Source: an uncultured Gammaproteobacteria bacterium (GTDB lineage Bacteria; Pseudomonadota; Gammaproteobacteria; Pseudomonadales; Pseudohongiellaceae). Taken from it: DNA of 45,584 bases. The DNA lies in the NCBI GenBank assembly GCA_913031035.1, contig CAJWGN010000010.1, positions 1 to 45,584 of the forward strand, read 5' to 3'. Of the stretch, positions 1 through 7,848 are shown piece by piece; the first letter of the stretch is position 1; each line of letters opens with the position of its first letter. The notes under the pieces were generated by a model. The model was not told the origin of the DNA. It saw only the letters and a list, made by a program, of their open reading frames with translations, and ran no database searches. The position numbers were made by a program, and so were the translations under genes.

Positions 1-13
1 AAAGGAAGTAAAA

Positions 14-679
14 ATGAAAAGAATTATAGCAGTCACAATTGCCACTTTGCTCTCAAGCCGTAAAAAAAATCGCCAGCCCTCTAAAAATCTACCGACAGAG
101 GGTGGCTTTTCTTACAAGACTTTGGCGCAACCCTGTCGGCAAGTAAATACGACAAATAGGTTCATCAATCTTGGTTTATCGATGTTTATGTCTATTAGCT
201 GTTCCGTTGCTTTTGCTGATGATAATGGCCTCTATGCTGGGATCGGATTGGCAAACGTAAAGGCGAGTGAACAAAACATCGAAAGCAGTAAAACTGCTTT
301 TAGGTTTATCGGCGGCTATTCCTTAAATAAATATATTGCAGCTGAAGTTGCGTTGTTTAATGTTGGTGAGCAAAAAAAAATTGGCATGAAAGGCAACGGT
401 TATAGTCTTAGTGTGCTCGCTCAATACCCAGTAAGTGACCAGTTCAAGGTTTTCGTCGAACTCGGAGGAATGATTGTAGACTTGGAAGTTGATGAAGGTA
501 GAACTACTGTTAATGCCAAAGGTGAGGATTCACTAAGTGATGGTAGAGACCCTGGTAGCCTTCTCGCCTTTGGTGTTACATATGATTTAAATGCGTGGAC
601 CTTTGCCCTAAAGAGTACATCGGCTGATACCGACGCCGATCTAAATATAATTTCACTAAACGCGTATTACAATTTTTAA
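14..679 (+). CDS. Outer-membrane beta-barrel protein with an anomalous N-terminus
   Basis: Mature-looking part (from about residue 69, DDNGLYAGIGLANVK) has alternating hydrophobic/polar strands and ends in a C-terminal aromatic (YYNF), as in small OmpA-like/porin-family 8-strand barrels of the outer membrane. A perfect AAAGGAAG ribosome site precedes ATG 14, and the first 15 residues (MKRIIAVTIATLLSS) look like the start of a signal peptide. They are followed by about 40 polar residues and then a second signal-like segment ending ISCSVAFA just before the mature start. The polar stretch coincides with a terminator-like hairpin at 72-113. Either the signal peptide has been interrupted by an in-frame insert of roughly 120 bp, or translation starts further in (ATG 182, without a visible ribosome site). 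Substrate and role are unknown. The barrel assignment is fairly safe; the start is not. Confidence 0.6.
   Translation: MKRIIAVTIATLLSSRKKNRQPSKNLPTEGGFSYKTLAQPCRQVNTTNRFINLGLSMFMSISCSVAFADDNGLYAGIGLANVKASEQNIESSKTAFRFIGGYSLNKYIAAEVALFNVGEQKKIGMKGNGYSLSVLAQYPVSDQFKVFVELGGMIVDLEVDEGRTTVNAKGEDSLSDGRDPGSLLAFGVTYDLNAWTFALKSTSADTDADLNIISLNAYYNF
72..113 (+). terminator. Terminator-like hairpin inside the 5' end of the first ORF
   Basis: Stem GCCAGCCCTCT (72-82) pairs with AGAGGGTGGC (97-106) with one bulged base and is followed by TTTTCTT. A run of A on the other side makes it bidirectional in appearance. Part of its right arm (CCGACAG, 92-98) can instead pair with CTGTCGG (133-139), so two structures are mutually exclusive. 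Confidence 0.5.
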
Positions 680-1158
680 AACTACGTAATTAACTGGTAA
701 TGACAGTTGCACTTTGTCGATTTTTCAATGCGCTGCCTCGCTCCAAGCGCAGGCACTTTGAAAAACATACCTGCAAAGATGCAAATACTTATTATCTTAA
801 TTATTAGTGCCGCAAGTCTTCAGTAAAAATGAGAACATTCATCAAGGATGTTCTCGTTTCACTTAATGTTCTATGCCTCGCAGCTCTTAGAAAGAAAAGC
901 CTAAGCCTTTGGCGGACTAAATTCTCAATCGTCATTCTAAAACTCGACACCAGTAGAAGCCCGTGGAAACCCGCCCTACGTAATGGCGAAAATGACTAAT
1001 AACTCAACATTCTCCCAAATACTCAAAATCAATTATTTATATACCATTGATTTATATGAGTTTTATAGTTGGCACGGTATTCGCTATATTCACTATTCAC
1101 AGGCAGCCATTAGCAGACGTAATGGCGAACGCCACCTTGCCTGAACTTGGAGTCGGTT
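680..1158. other. Intergenic region without a supported gene
   Basis: Only the hairpin at 831-860 stands out. Short ORFs here have no convincing ribosome site or family resemblance. The 12-mer CGTAATGGCGAA occurs twice, around 980 and 1119, with no clear meaning. Confidence 0.5.
831..860 (+). terminator. Probable terminator hairpin
   Basis: GAGAACAT (831-838) pairs perfectly with ATGTTCTC (848-855) across a 9-base loop. It is preceded by AAAAAT and followed by the weak T tract GTTTC. It lies downstream of the beta-barrel gene. Confidence 0.5.
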
Positions 1159-1437
1159 ATGAAAGTATTAGGAAACCTAGCGGTAATTGTTTTGGTGATA
1201 ATAGGCGCTTTAGCCCTTATTCCACTGGTTTCATTTGGATTTGCGATATTCAGCGGGATCGCGGTATTTGCGATCTGGCTGCTACCGGTTTGGATAATTG
1301 CCACTTCGGATAAGACCACCGGCTTCGAAAAAATCGCCTGGATAATAGCGATCCTTTGTCTTTCCTGGTTTGCGTGGGTGTTTTATTTCTTCTTAGCGCC
1401 CCTTAAGCCCAGGCAACGCTATTACTATTCGGACTAG
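1159..1437 (+). CDS. Small membrane protein with PLDc_N-like segment
   Basis: A 92-residue protein starting at ATG 1159, chosen because GGAG lies 7 bases upstream; the longer reading starts with a TTG at 1147. It has three hydrophobic segments: residues about 4-22 and 24-43, then a last one reading EKIAWIIAILCLSWFAWVFY before a basic end. The last segment resembles the phospholipase-D-nuclease N-terminal (PLDc_N) membrane motif, where a conserved Trp and a late Tyr/Phe flank a helix. These small proteins are inner-membrane and of unknown role. It stands alone, about 100 bases before the ABC exporter genes and in the same direction. Confidence 0.6.
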   Translation: MKVLGNLAVIVLVIIGALALIPLVSFGFAIFSGIAVFAIWLLPVWIIATSDKTTGFEKIAWIIAILCLSWFAWVFYFFLAPLKPRQRYYYSD

Positions 1438-1540
1438 TCGGCTGCTCATGCGCGGTTCACGATTAGTGAGTTACTAAAATCCGTAGTTCATCATCAACTG
1501 TTCCGCTATGATGAACTACGATTTAGAAAGAGCTTGCGCC

Positions 1541-2305
1541 ATGGCGATCATTGAAGTTAAAAATCTCTTTAAGCACTACCCCGTCCCTGGTAAAAAAGGC
1601 GAGACATTCGCAGCTGTCGACGGCATATCGCTGTCTATAGGTAGAGGCGAGATTTTCGGCATACTCGGACCCAACGGGGCGGGCAAAACAACCACCTTAG
1701 AAATGCTTGAAGGCCTCACTGACATTGATGGCGGCAGTGCGTTGATCGATGGCATTGATGTCCAGTCCAACCCTTACAAAGTTAAAGAAATTATTGGTGT
1801 GCAGCTCCAAGCCAACGAGTACTTTGACAGTCTCACGATCTCAGAATTACTTGTGCTTTTTGGAAACTTATATTCTAGAAATATTGACCCCCAGGAATTG
1901 CTCAAAAAAGTAGACTTAGTCGATAAGGCCAAAGCAAAACCCGACAGCTTGTCTGGCGGTCAAAAACAGCGCTTCTCGATTGCCTGCGCGCTGGTAAACG
2001 ACCCTAGGGTGCTTTTTCTCGACGAACCAACGACCGGTCTTGACCCTCAAGCCAAGCGCAATCTGTGGGAATTAGTACTTAATTTAAATCGTGCCGGTAT
2101 GACAATCGTTTTGACCACCCACAACATGGAAGAAGCAGAATCTCTTTGCCAGCGAATAGCCATAATGGATCATGGGGTCATTGTTGCCGAAGACACTCCT
2201 CAGAATCTTATTCTCGCCCATGCGCCAGACCCGCCAGCAGCAGCCATCCATGGAAACATCGAAAATGTGTTTCTTGCACTTACAGGTCGAGCCTTGCGCG
2301 ACTGA
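1541..2305 (+). CDS. ABC exporter ATP-binding subunit
   Basis: Cytoplasmic ATPase of an ABC-2 type exporter (CcmA/NodI-like, COG1131). Visible motifs are Walker A GPNGAGKTTT, Q-loop VQLQ, signature LSGGQKQR, Walker B RVLFLDEPTTGLD and the H-loop TTHNMEEAE. The reading frame opens at ATG 1508, but MAIIEVKNLFKHYPV from ATG 1541 is the normal beginning for this family and has GAAAGAG upstream, so 1541 (254 residues) is preferred. The permease gene starts 13 bases downstream, so the two are almost certainly one operon and one transporter. The exported compound cannot be told from sequence. Confidence 0.9.
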   Translation: MAIIEVKNLFKHYPVPGKKGETFAAVDGISLSIGRGEIFGILGPNGAGKTTTLEMLEGLTDIDGGSALIDGIDVQSNPYKVKEIIGVQLQANEYFDSLTISELLVLFGNLYSRNIDPQELLKKVDLVDKAKAKPDSLSGGQKQRFSIACALVNDPRVLFLDEPTTGLDPQAKRNLWELVLNLNRAGMTIVLTTHNMEEAESLCQRIAIMDHGVIVAEDTPQNLILAHAPDPPAAAIHGNIENVFLALTGRALRD

Positions 2306-2318
2306 GCCGGAATAATCT

Positions 2319-3410
2319 ATGCCTACACAAGTGCAATTTCATCTAGCTAAGGTCTTTTTAAAGATTTTCTTAAGAGACAGACAGTCGATGTTTTTTAGCC
2401 TATTTTTTCCAATAATATTCATGACAGTCTTAGGCTTTATCAATCGCAACGGAGTTGACCCTGTAAATATAGGTATAGTTAATGATTCTCCTGATCCCTC
2501 AGCAATTGAATTTATCCAAGAATTAATAGACAACCCAGTTTTTAGTGTAACCCTCGGCTTTGAAAATCGACTTAGATCAGCCCTAGAAAAGGGAGAGCTA
2601 ACATTAGCCATTATAATTCCGAAAGAATTTGACACAAAAAGTGAAGGCACTGCGCTTCGCGTTTTAGTGGATGCCGCCCAGGTAAGGCAATTAGGATTGA
2701 TATTACCAGTGCTCGAACAGTCACTGGTTGAAATTGAGCGTGAATTCAGAGATATCGAACCTATGTTTGACTTGATAATTGAAGATGTAAAAGCTCGTTC
2801 TCAGAACTATCTAGATTTCTTGCTGCCTGGTCTAATGGCATTCACTCTCATGCAGCTTAGTATTGCGGGGAGCGGATTCAACATCGTCGAATTTCGACGC
2901 AAGGGCATACTTAAACGATTGTTTGTCACCCCAATTGAACCGAAAGATTTTATCTCCTCTATAGTCATGGCGAGAATGATTATAGTATTGGTGCAGCTAT
3001 CTGTACTCATTACCTATGCGCTATTAGTACTCGATGTGAATATAGTCGGCAACCTAGCAAGTTTTTACTTGATGATTATATTAGGCACCTTCATTTTTCT
3101 CTGCCTCGGTTTTTGCCTTGGCAGCATTGCAAAAACTCAGCAGGCGGTGATGGCCATTGGCAACATTGTTATTTTCCCGCAAATCTTCCTATCTGGCGTT
3201 TTCTACCCCATCGAATCTATGCCCGATTTTATCCAACCTATTGCTTATCTTTTACCTCTTAGCTTTATATCGACGGGTATGCGTGAGATAGCTATTAATG
3301 GTGCGACTCTTATGGAGATCACCTCAAGTCTTATAGGAATAGGGGTCTGGCTTGTCGTCTCCTTCATTCTTGCGACGCGACTGTTCGTATGGAAAGAAGT
3401 AGCCAACTGA
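2319..3410 (+). CDS. ABC-2 type transporter permease
   Basis: 363-residue integral inner-membrane protein pairing with the preceding ATPase. Layout is typical of ABC-2 permeases: one N-terminal membrane helix (MFFSLFFPIIFMTVLGF), a large external domain of about 150 residues, then about five helices. The final section reads NIVIFPQIFLSGVFYPIESMP, the conserved ABC-2 'FLSGvffPl..mP' motif, followed by LLPLSFISTGMREI. Family members export drugs, lipids or polysaccharide precursors; the substrate here is unknown. No terminator is evident after the stop. Confidence 0.9.
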   Translation: MPTQVQFHLAKVFLKIFLRDRQSMFFSLFFPIIFMTVLGFINRNGVDPVNIGIVNDSPDPSAIEFIQELIDNPVFSVTLGFENRLRSALEKGELTLAIIIPKEFDTKSEGTALRVLVDAAQVRQLGLILPVLEQSLVEIEREFRDIEPMFDLIIEDVKARSQNYLDFLLPGLMAFTLMQLSIAGSGFNIVEFRRKGILKRLFVTPIEPKDFISSIVMARMIIVLVQLSVLITYALLVLDVNIVGNLASFYLMIILGTFIFLCLGFCLGSIAKTQQAVMAIGNIVIFPQIFLSGVFYPIESMPDFIQPIAYLLPLSFISTGMREIAINGATLMEITSSLIGIGVWLVVSFILATRLFVWKEVAN

Positions 3411-3580
3411 TCTTCATCAAGATTTATGTTCATCGACGGTGACAATTAAGAATCGTTTGTAATATAGTCAGATGTGCCCGAACGCATCAACACTCAACGA
3501 TTTAGATGCTGGGTTCACTAAATTTGAAGTGCCTGCTTTAACATGGCAATTCCCTCAAGATGGCTTGGAGAAATATAAAA

Positions 3581-4063
3581 ATGAAAAAAAAAATAGCTGT
3601 TATGTCAACAATTGCGATTCTAGCCTCCGGTTTCTTTTCGGCAGTATCTGCACAGGACCCTCCTACCCCAGAGCAACAGGCTGAAGCGGCGGTAGACACG
3701 AGAAAGTCTGTATTTAAGCTTCTACGATTTAATCTAATTCCGTTGGTCGGCATGGCGCAAGGTGCACCTTTTGATGCCGCACTAGCAGAGCGTAACGGTC
3801 GCCGAATTGCCGCACTAGCACCAATGATCCCCGATGTTATGGCACATAACACGCGTGGATTTGATGTTGAGACAACAGCGCTGGACAAAATTTGGGACAA
3901 CCAATCAGATTTCGCTTCTAAGGCACAGGCTCTAGTAGATAACGCCACAGCGTTCGCTGATGCTGCCGCTACCGGCGATCGCGGAGCGACACTAGGTACA
4001 TTTCGTGCATTAGGCGGCTCGTGTGGTAATTGCCATGACGACTACCGTGTAGATGACGACTAG
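3581..4063 (+). CDS. Cytochrome c' (class II cytochrome c)
   Basis: 160-residue periplasmic haem protein. ATG 3581 begins a clean signal peptide (MKKKIAVMSTIAILASGFFSAVSA, then QDPPTPEQQ); a GGAG lies somewhat far upstream. The body is the all-alpha four-helix-bundle pattern of cytochromes c', and the single haem motif CGNCHDDYR lies at the very C-terminus, which defines class II. Family members bind NO/CO and help against nitrosative stress; some donate electrons. The start codon is followed by a run of ten A (3584-3593), a site where slippage or sequencing error could occur. The gene is monocistronic and ends in a strong terminator. Confidence 0.9.
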   Translation: MKKKIAVMSTIAILASGFFSAVSAQDPPTPEQQAEAAVDTRKSVFKLLRFNLIPLVGMAQGAPFDAALAERNGRRIAALAPMIPDVMAHNTRGFDVETTALDKIWDNQSDFASKAQALVDNATAFADAAATGDRGATLGTFRALGGSCGNCHDDYRVDDD

Positions 4064-4091
4064 CTCCACTATTTCCTTTACTACGATCAAG

Positions 4092-4126
4092 AAAAGGCAG
4101 CCATAGGCTGCCTTTTCCGTTTTTTA
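4092..4126 (+). terminator. Rho-independent terminator of the cytochrome c' gene
   Basis: AAAAGGCAGCC (4092-4102), 3-base loop, GGCTGCCTTTT (4106-4116), then CCGTTTTTT. Perfect 11-bp stem with a T tract. Confidence 0.9.
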
Positions 4127-4593
4127 TTTGAAATATTTACCGCTCATCTACACTTTTTTTCATATCAAGTTTGTTTGAGAATCATTTTCTATGTGAGAAA
4201 GGCAAACAGAAACACCAAGCCGTTGGCCATTACCATTCAAGTAGCTGTTTTATAAAAGACCAATGCTCAATAGAAAGCTCGCTAAGTGTCGCATGAAGCT
4301 CAAAAAATACTAGAGCGACGATGACGAATATAAAGTCTATATTCCAAAACTCTTTAACGCGTCACGCTCTCTGATTTACAATAGCACTTGGGAAAACCAA
4401 GTCGAAAAAGAAGCAGCGTGATGGCGCTTGAACTGGTTATTATCAGTTGGAATTTCTATGCTTCGACTTGCCAGTCTTCATCACTGCATTAAACTGCCGC
4501 AGTTCTATTACATTAAAGCTAATGAAAATATCCTCTCAGAAATGACGATCAAGGCCCATCATGGCTCCTTAATAAAACACTAGAAAATATATT
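4127..4593. other. Intergenic region, possibly a gene remnant
   Basis: No intact gene. From about 4263 on the plus strand, an ATG-led frame (MLNRKLAKCRMKLKKY) meets a stop after 16 codons and then stays open to about 4420. This might be debris of a gene but resembles nothing I recognise. Confidence 0.3.
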
Positions 4594-4902
4594 TCAGTCA
4601 TTTTTTCGCTTTCGACTGAATTCAACTCCAAAGCGTTCCTTGTGTGAGTACTTTACAAACACAAATGCGACAATAAAAGGCATTGACGAGACTCCAATTA
4701 TTCGTCCTGCAGTTTTTAGGGAGATTCCAAAGTCTGATACAAAAAAATAAGTCTCTACAGCTAACACCCCAGCAAGGTATAGAGCGATTTTAAAATTTAC
4801 GAACCCAAGATAAGCACCGGTATTTTTATCTCTTATAGCATCAGAAATAAACACCATGGCCAATAGAGGCAGAATGGTTGCATTAAGATAAATGTAATTC
4901 AT
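4594..4902 (-). CDS. Small membrane protein, candidate bacteriocin immunity protein
   Basis: 102 residues with about three hydrophobic segments (YLNATILPLLAMVFI; FKIALYLAGVLAVETYFFV; IIGVSSMPFIVAFVFV) and a strongly basic tail (KYSHKERFGVEFSRKRKND), so an inner-membrane protein with a cytoplasmic C-terminus is likely. The start has a good AAGGAGA ribosome site nine bases upstream. It lies 61 bases downstream of a double-glycine-leader peptide gene, in the same direction. That is the usual place for the immunity protein of a class II microcin/bacteriocin, since such proteins are small and membrane-bound. The role is inferred from position and shape only; I recognise no family. Confidence 0.55.
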   Translation of the reverse strand: MNYIYLNATILPLLAMVFISDAIRDKNTGAYLGFVNFKIALYLAGVLAVETYFFVSDFGISLKTAGRIIGVSSMPFIVAFVFVKYSHKERFGVEFSRKRKND

Positions 4903-4963
4903 TTTTTATGTTCTCCTTACCATTTGGTATATATCGGCAGCTATAAAAAGTTACTGTTGACTC

Positions 4964-5236
4964 TTAAGAACTATTACCAACATGATTTCCCATAATTCCA
5001 ACTTCTGCTGACGAGGCGCCAAAAAATACGCGAGCGAACGTGGGAACATATGAACTGGTAGCAATGCCACCAAAAAACCCGGCAACACCACCCAGAATTC
5101 CGGCACCAAGAACCTGACCGACATTTCCTCCGCCAAAATAAGTAGAACCTACGCCTGTCACAATTCCTAGTCCGACGCCTAACAGCCCAAATCCACCGCT
5201 CACCTGTTCAATTTCATCACAAGTTAATTCTCTCAT
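4964..5236 (-). CDS. Double-glycine-leader peptide, class II microcin/bacteriocin-like precursor
   Basis: 90 residues. ATG 5236 is chosen because AAGGAG lies 7 bases upstream; a TTG two codons earlier is less likely. The first 15 residues, MRELTCDEIEQVSGG, are a textbook double-glycine leader, close in pattern to the colicin V leader MRTLTLNELDSVSGG. Cleavage after GG by a peptidase-containing ABC transporter would release about 75 residues rich in Gly, Ala and Val with GxxxG-type repeats (GLLGVGLGIVTGVGS; GAGILGGVAGFFGG), as in membrane-active microcins. The mature part has no Cys; the leader has one. No transporter (PCAT or HlyD-like) gene is in this window, so export would rely on genes elsewhere. 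Antibacterial function is inference. Confidence 0.75.
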   Translation of the reverse strand: MRELTCDEIEQVSGGFGLLGVGLGIVTGVGSTYFGGGNVGQVLGAGILGGVAGFFGGIATSSYVPTFARVFFGASSAEVGIMGNHVGNSS

Positions 5237-5453
5237 CCTCAATCTCCTTTTGATTTCGGTTTAATTTATCCTTAGTATCGACTAGCCTTTTCAGCGTAGG
5301 CGTAGCTGTTAAAAAGTCGTAGTTTTTCGAGAAATTAAATTAGGAAACAGAGTATTTTTGAAAAAAAGTCTACGAAAAGGGTAAGCCGGCGCATAGTGAT
5401 TTCTGGCTCTAGCGTCGAGTAGTGAAACTCATTTGTGGTTTTTGAGCATGGTT

Positions 5454-5528
5454 TTAGATGAAGACTAATGATATTTCAGCGATGCCTTCACTTACTTTTT
5501 CGATCTCATGCTTGGATAGTTCTCTCAT
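5454..5528 (-). CDS. Leader-only mini-ORF related to the adjacent microcin leader
   Basis: A 24-codon ORF beginning MRELSKHEIEKVSEG, matching the leader of the gene 220 bases downstream at ten of fifteen positions, including MREL, EIE and VS. The second-last leader Gly is Glu (EG instead of GG), and the ORF ends nine residues later. It therefore has a leader but almost no cargo. The upstream ribosome site is weak (AAAAGAA). It is most simply the remnant of a duplicated precursor gene; a very short expressed peptide is possible. Confidence 0.5.
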   Translation of the reverse strand: MRELSKHEIEKVSEGIAEISLVFI

Positions 5529-5618
5529 TTCGATATTCTTTTGAAATAAACAGTCAATAAACAGATTCATAGTTTAGTGGTCTACCTATTAAAGGCCAAG
5601 AAAAAGGGAAATTAAAGC

Positions 5619-6500
5619 TTAGATCACAGCCACATTGTGCCTGGTGAAATATGCGGCCAGCGCTGCACGATCTGCATCGGTGAGTTTGCTAGTATTGTGC
5701 TCAATAACATCATTCATATCACCGCCAACAAACTCCCCATTGGGCTTTAAACCTAACAGTAAGAAAAGATCAAAGTTATCCAGAGTCCAGTCGGACATTG
5801 CCTCGCCGTCAATAGGCTCGATTACTTCCTCGCCTAGCTCAGCGCCTGCGTATTCATTAGAATAATCAGGAATACCCAAACTGTTACGCGGAGTATGGCA
5901 TTCGCCACAGTGGCCTAAATTCCTAGCCAAATAGGCACCTCTCGCCACTGCGGCTTCTTCAAATGCTTGGGCTTGGGGTTCAGCAATTTCAGCCATGATG
6001 TTCCAACCGGCCACCGCCCAGCGGCTTAGCCAAAAAGGTGTTTCTGGATCGCCAACGTAATTATTAATTGGGGCTAACGACATGAGGTAAGAACCAATAT
6101 CTAAGGCCTCTTGATCGGTTAGCCCCCCATAGGCACGATAAGGAAAAGCCGGGAAATAGAAACTTCCAGAGGGTGTACGGCCATGCTTTAAGGCAGCTAT
6201 AAAATCCCTTGCCTGCCAGTCACCAATACCCGTTTCTCGGTCTGGTGTGATGTTTGGCGCATAGAAAGTACCAAAATCGGTAGCTAAGCCATGGCCTCCA
6301 GAGAGCGTTTGTGAATCTTCATCTCCCTTATGGCAGCTAACACAGCCTCCTGCTGTGACCAGATATTCGCCTCTAGAGATTCCCTCGGGGGAGGTGCTAA
6401 GTGAAAGGTCTGCGGAAATAGTGGGCGGATAAAAAATCAAAAAAAGCACAAGCAAACCAACGGCTAGGATACTGACGGGCAAAAGGATTTTTAAACGCAT
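5619..6500 (-). CDS. Membrane-anchored diheme cytochrome c
   Basis: 293 residues. An N-terminal hydrophobic anchor (LLPVSILAVGLLVLFLIFY) is followed by two cytochrome c domains with haem motifs CVSCH (53-57) and CGECH (198-202). This is the layout of cytochrome subunits that take electrons from periplasmic alcohol/aldehyde or PQQ-type dehydrogenases. NITPDRETGIGDW and FPAFPYRAYGGLTDQEA are typical of these diheme subunits and contain likely distal Met/His regions. It acts at the periplasmic face of the inner membrane. It lies near a PQQ dehydrogenase but is transcribed in the opposite direction, so partnership is only suggested. No strong ribosome site is visible. Confidence 0.85.
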   Translation of the reverse strand: MRLKILLPVSILAVGLLVLFLIFYPPTISADLSLSTSPEGISRGEYLVTAGGCVSCHKGDEDSQTLSGGHGLATDFGTFYAPNITPDRETGIGDWQARDFIAALKHGRTPSGSFYFPAFPYRAYGGLTDQEALDIGSYLMSLAPINNYVGDPETPFWLSRWAVAGWNIMAEIAEPQAQAFEEAAVARGAYLARNLGHCGECHTPRNSLGIPDYSNEYAGAELGEEVIEPIDGEAMSDWTLDNFDLFLLLGLKPNGEFVGGDMNDVIEHNTSKLTDADRAALAAYFTRHNVAVI

Positions 6501-6608
6501 AGCTCTAAACCATTACCAAACTGGGCTTAGAGTGTTACAAATTTAGGTTTTAGAGGCAACGATTCCTCGAAATTCAGTCGTTGCCTCTAAGGATCTCAAC
6601 TCTGATGG

Positions 6609-7703
6609 TTAAACTAACTCACCCAACATCTCTTTGTTAAAGGTCACCAGCTCGTCCATTTTGCCATCGCGGACTTTATTAGCCCAATCTGGATTAGCTA
6701 TTAATGCCCTGCCAACGGCAATAAGATCAAACTCGTCTGCTTCCATACGAGAGACAAGCTCATCAATGCCAGCAACCTCAGCGGTGCCCTCACGATAAGT
6801 TGCAATAAACTCTTCAGTTAGTCCAACACTACCAACGCTGATGGTTGGCTTGTTGGTAATCTTCTTTACCCATCCTGCCAAGTTTAGGGTTGAGCCTTCA
6901 AACTCAGGCTCCCAAAAGCGGCGGTTACTGCAATGAAAAACATCCACGCCAGCTGCGGAAAGGGGAGTCAAAAACTCTTCGAGCTCTTCCGGTGTAGTAG
7001 CAAGTTTGGCGTCATAGTCTTGCTGCTTCCACTGGGAGAACCTCAAGATCAATGGAAACTCATCTCCAATAGCTGCTCGAATGGATTTGACGATTTTTTC
7101 CGCGAAACTCCCTCGTTTAGCCAAACTACCGCCATAGCCATCCTCTCTGACGTTAGTGCCTTCCCAGAAGAAATTGTCGATAAGATAGCCATGGGCACCG
7201 TGAAGCTCGATGGCATCGAAGCCAATCTTTACAGCATCCACTGCTGCTTGAGTATAAGCGGCAACAAGCTCATCAATTTCTTCTGCGCTGAGAGGTTCAA
7301 GCACCTGCTTGCCCGGCTTTATATAACCTGATGGCGATGAAGAAGGATAATCTGGATGTGGGCCTTCACCGGGTTTACGAATTGCGCCCACATGCCAAAG
7401 CTGCGGAGCAATCTTACCTCCAGCGGCATGGACTGTATCAACTACATGCTTCCAGCCGGCAAGGGCTTCGCCGTGAAAACAAGGAATTTGAACACCGCTA
7501 GACGCAGCCTCATGAGGGATGGTTGTCCCTTCTGTGATAATCAAACCAACACCGCCTTCGGCTCGGCGACGATAGTAATCTGCTACGTTTTGGTCAGGTA
7601 CACCGTTAGGCGAAAATTGCCTAGTCATCGGCGCCATAACAATTCGATTAGCGAGTTCAAGTTTGCCGAGATTAAAAGGGTTAAATAAAACGTCAGGAGT
7701 CAT
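6609..7703 (-). CDS. Old Yellow Enzyme family NADH:flavin oxidoreductase
   Basis: FMN-dependent ene-reductase family, TIM barrel. Seen: LFNPFNLGKLELANRIVMAPMTR at the start (family hallmark N-R-I/V-x-M-A-P-M-T), the GGVGLIITEGT strand, HGAHGYLIDNFF with the substrate-binding His pair region, and GRALIANPDW near the C-terminus. Such enzymes reduce activated C=C bonds of enones, nitro compounds or maleimides with NAD(P)H in the cytoplasm. The frame is open to 7736, but homologues begin at MTPDVLFNPF, so ATG 7703 (364 residues) is preferred; its ribosome site (GGA) is modest. Transcribed like the cytochrome gene 108 bases downstream. Confidence 0.9.
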   Translation of the reverse strand: MTPDVLFNPFNLGKLELANRIVMAPMTRQFSPNGVPDQNVADYYRRRAEGGVGLIITEGTTIPHEAASSGVQIPCFHGEALAGWKHVVDTVHAAGGKIAPQLWHVGAIRKPGEGPHPDYPSSSPSGYIKPGKQVLEPLSAEEIDELVAAYTQAAVDAVKIGFDAIELHGAHGYLIDNFFWEGTNVREDGYGGSLAKRGSFAEKIVKSIRAAIGDEFPLILRFSQWKQQDYDAKLATTPEELEEFLTPLSAAGVDVFHCSNRRFWEPEFEGSTLNLAGWVKKITNKPTISVGSVGLTEEFIATYREGTAEVAGIDELVSRMEADEFDLIAVGRALIANPDWANKVRDGKMDELVTFNKEMLGELV

Positions 7704-7848
7704 AGGTAAGTCCAATAAATTAAAAAGCCGAGGCATTCTAGTAGTTGCAAATCTGCTTGTCGACCTTACACACCACCCGATACACTTAGTTGGCAGATAA
7801 AATCACGACATCCTCCCCAACCAACTCAGTAATAGAAGGCTTTTTGTC

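Noticed and set aside
72-140. Paired inverted repeats considered as an integron attC site
   Set aside because: No R/Y core sites (GTTRRRY type) flank the repeats and there is no integrase or cassette pattern.
1047-1313. Open frame overlapping the small membrane protein gene
   Set aside because: Its composition is unlike a protein, and the overlapping frame from ATG 1159 has a ribosome site and clear membrane helices.
4263-4420. Plus-strand frame MLNRKLAKCRMKL with an internal stop
   Set aside because: No family resemblance and only one weak start; recorded only as possible debris.
4951-5136. Second minus-strand frame over the microcin-like gene
   Set aside because: Shadow of the double-glycine peptide gene, which has the better start and the leader motif.
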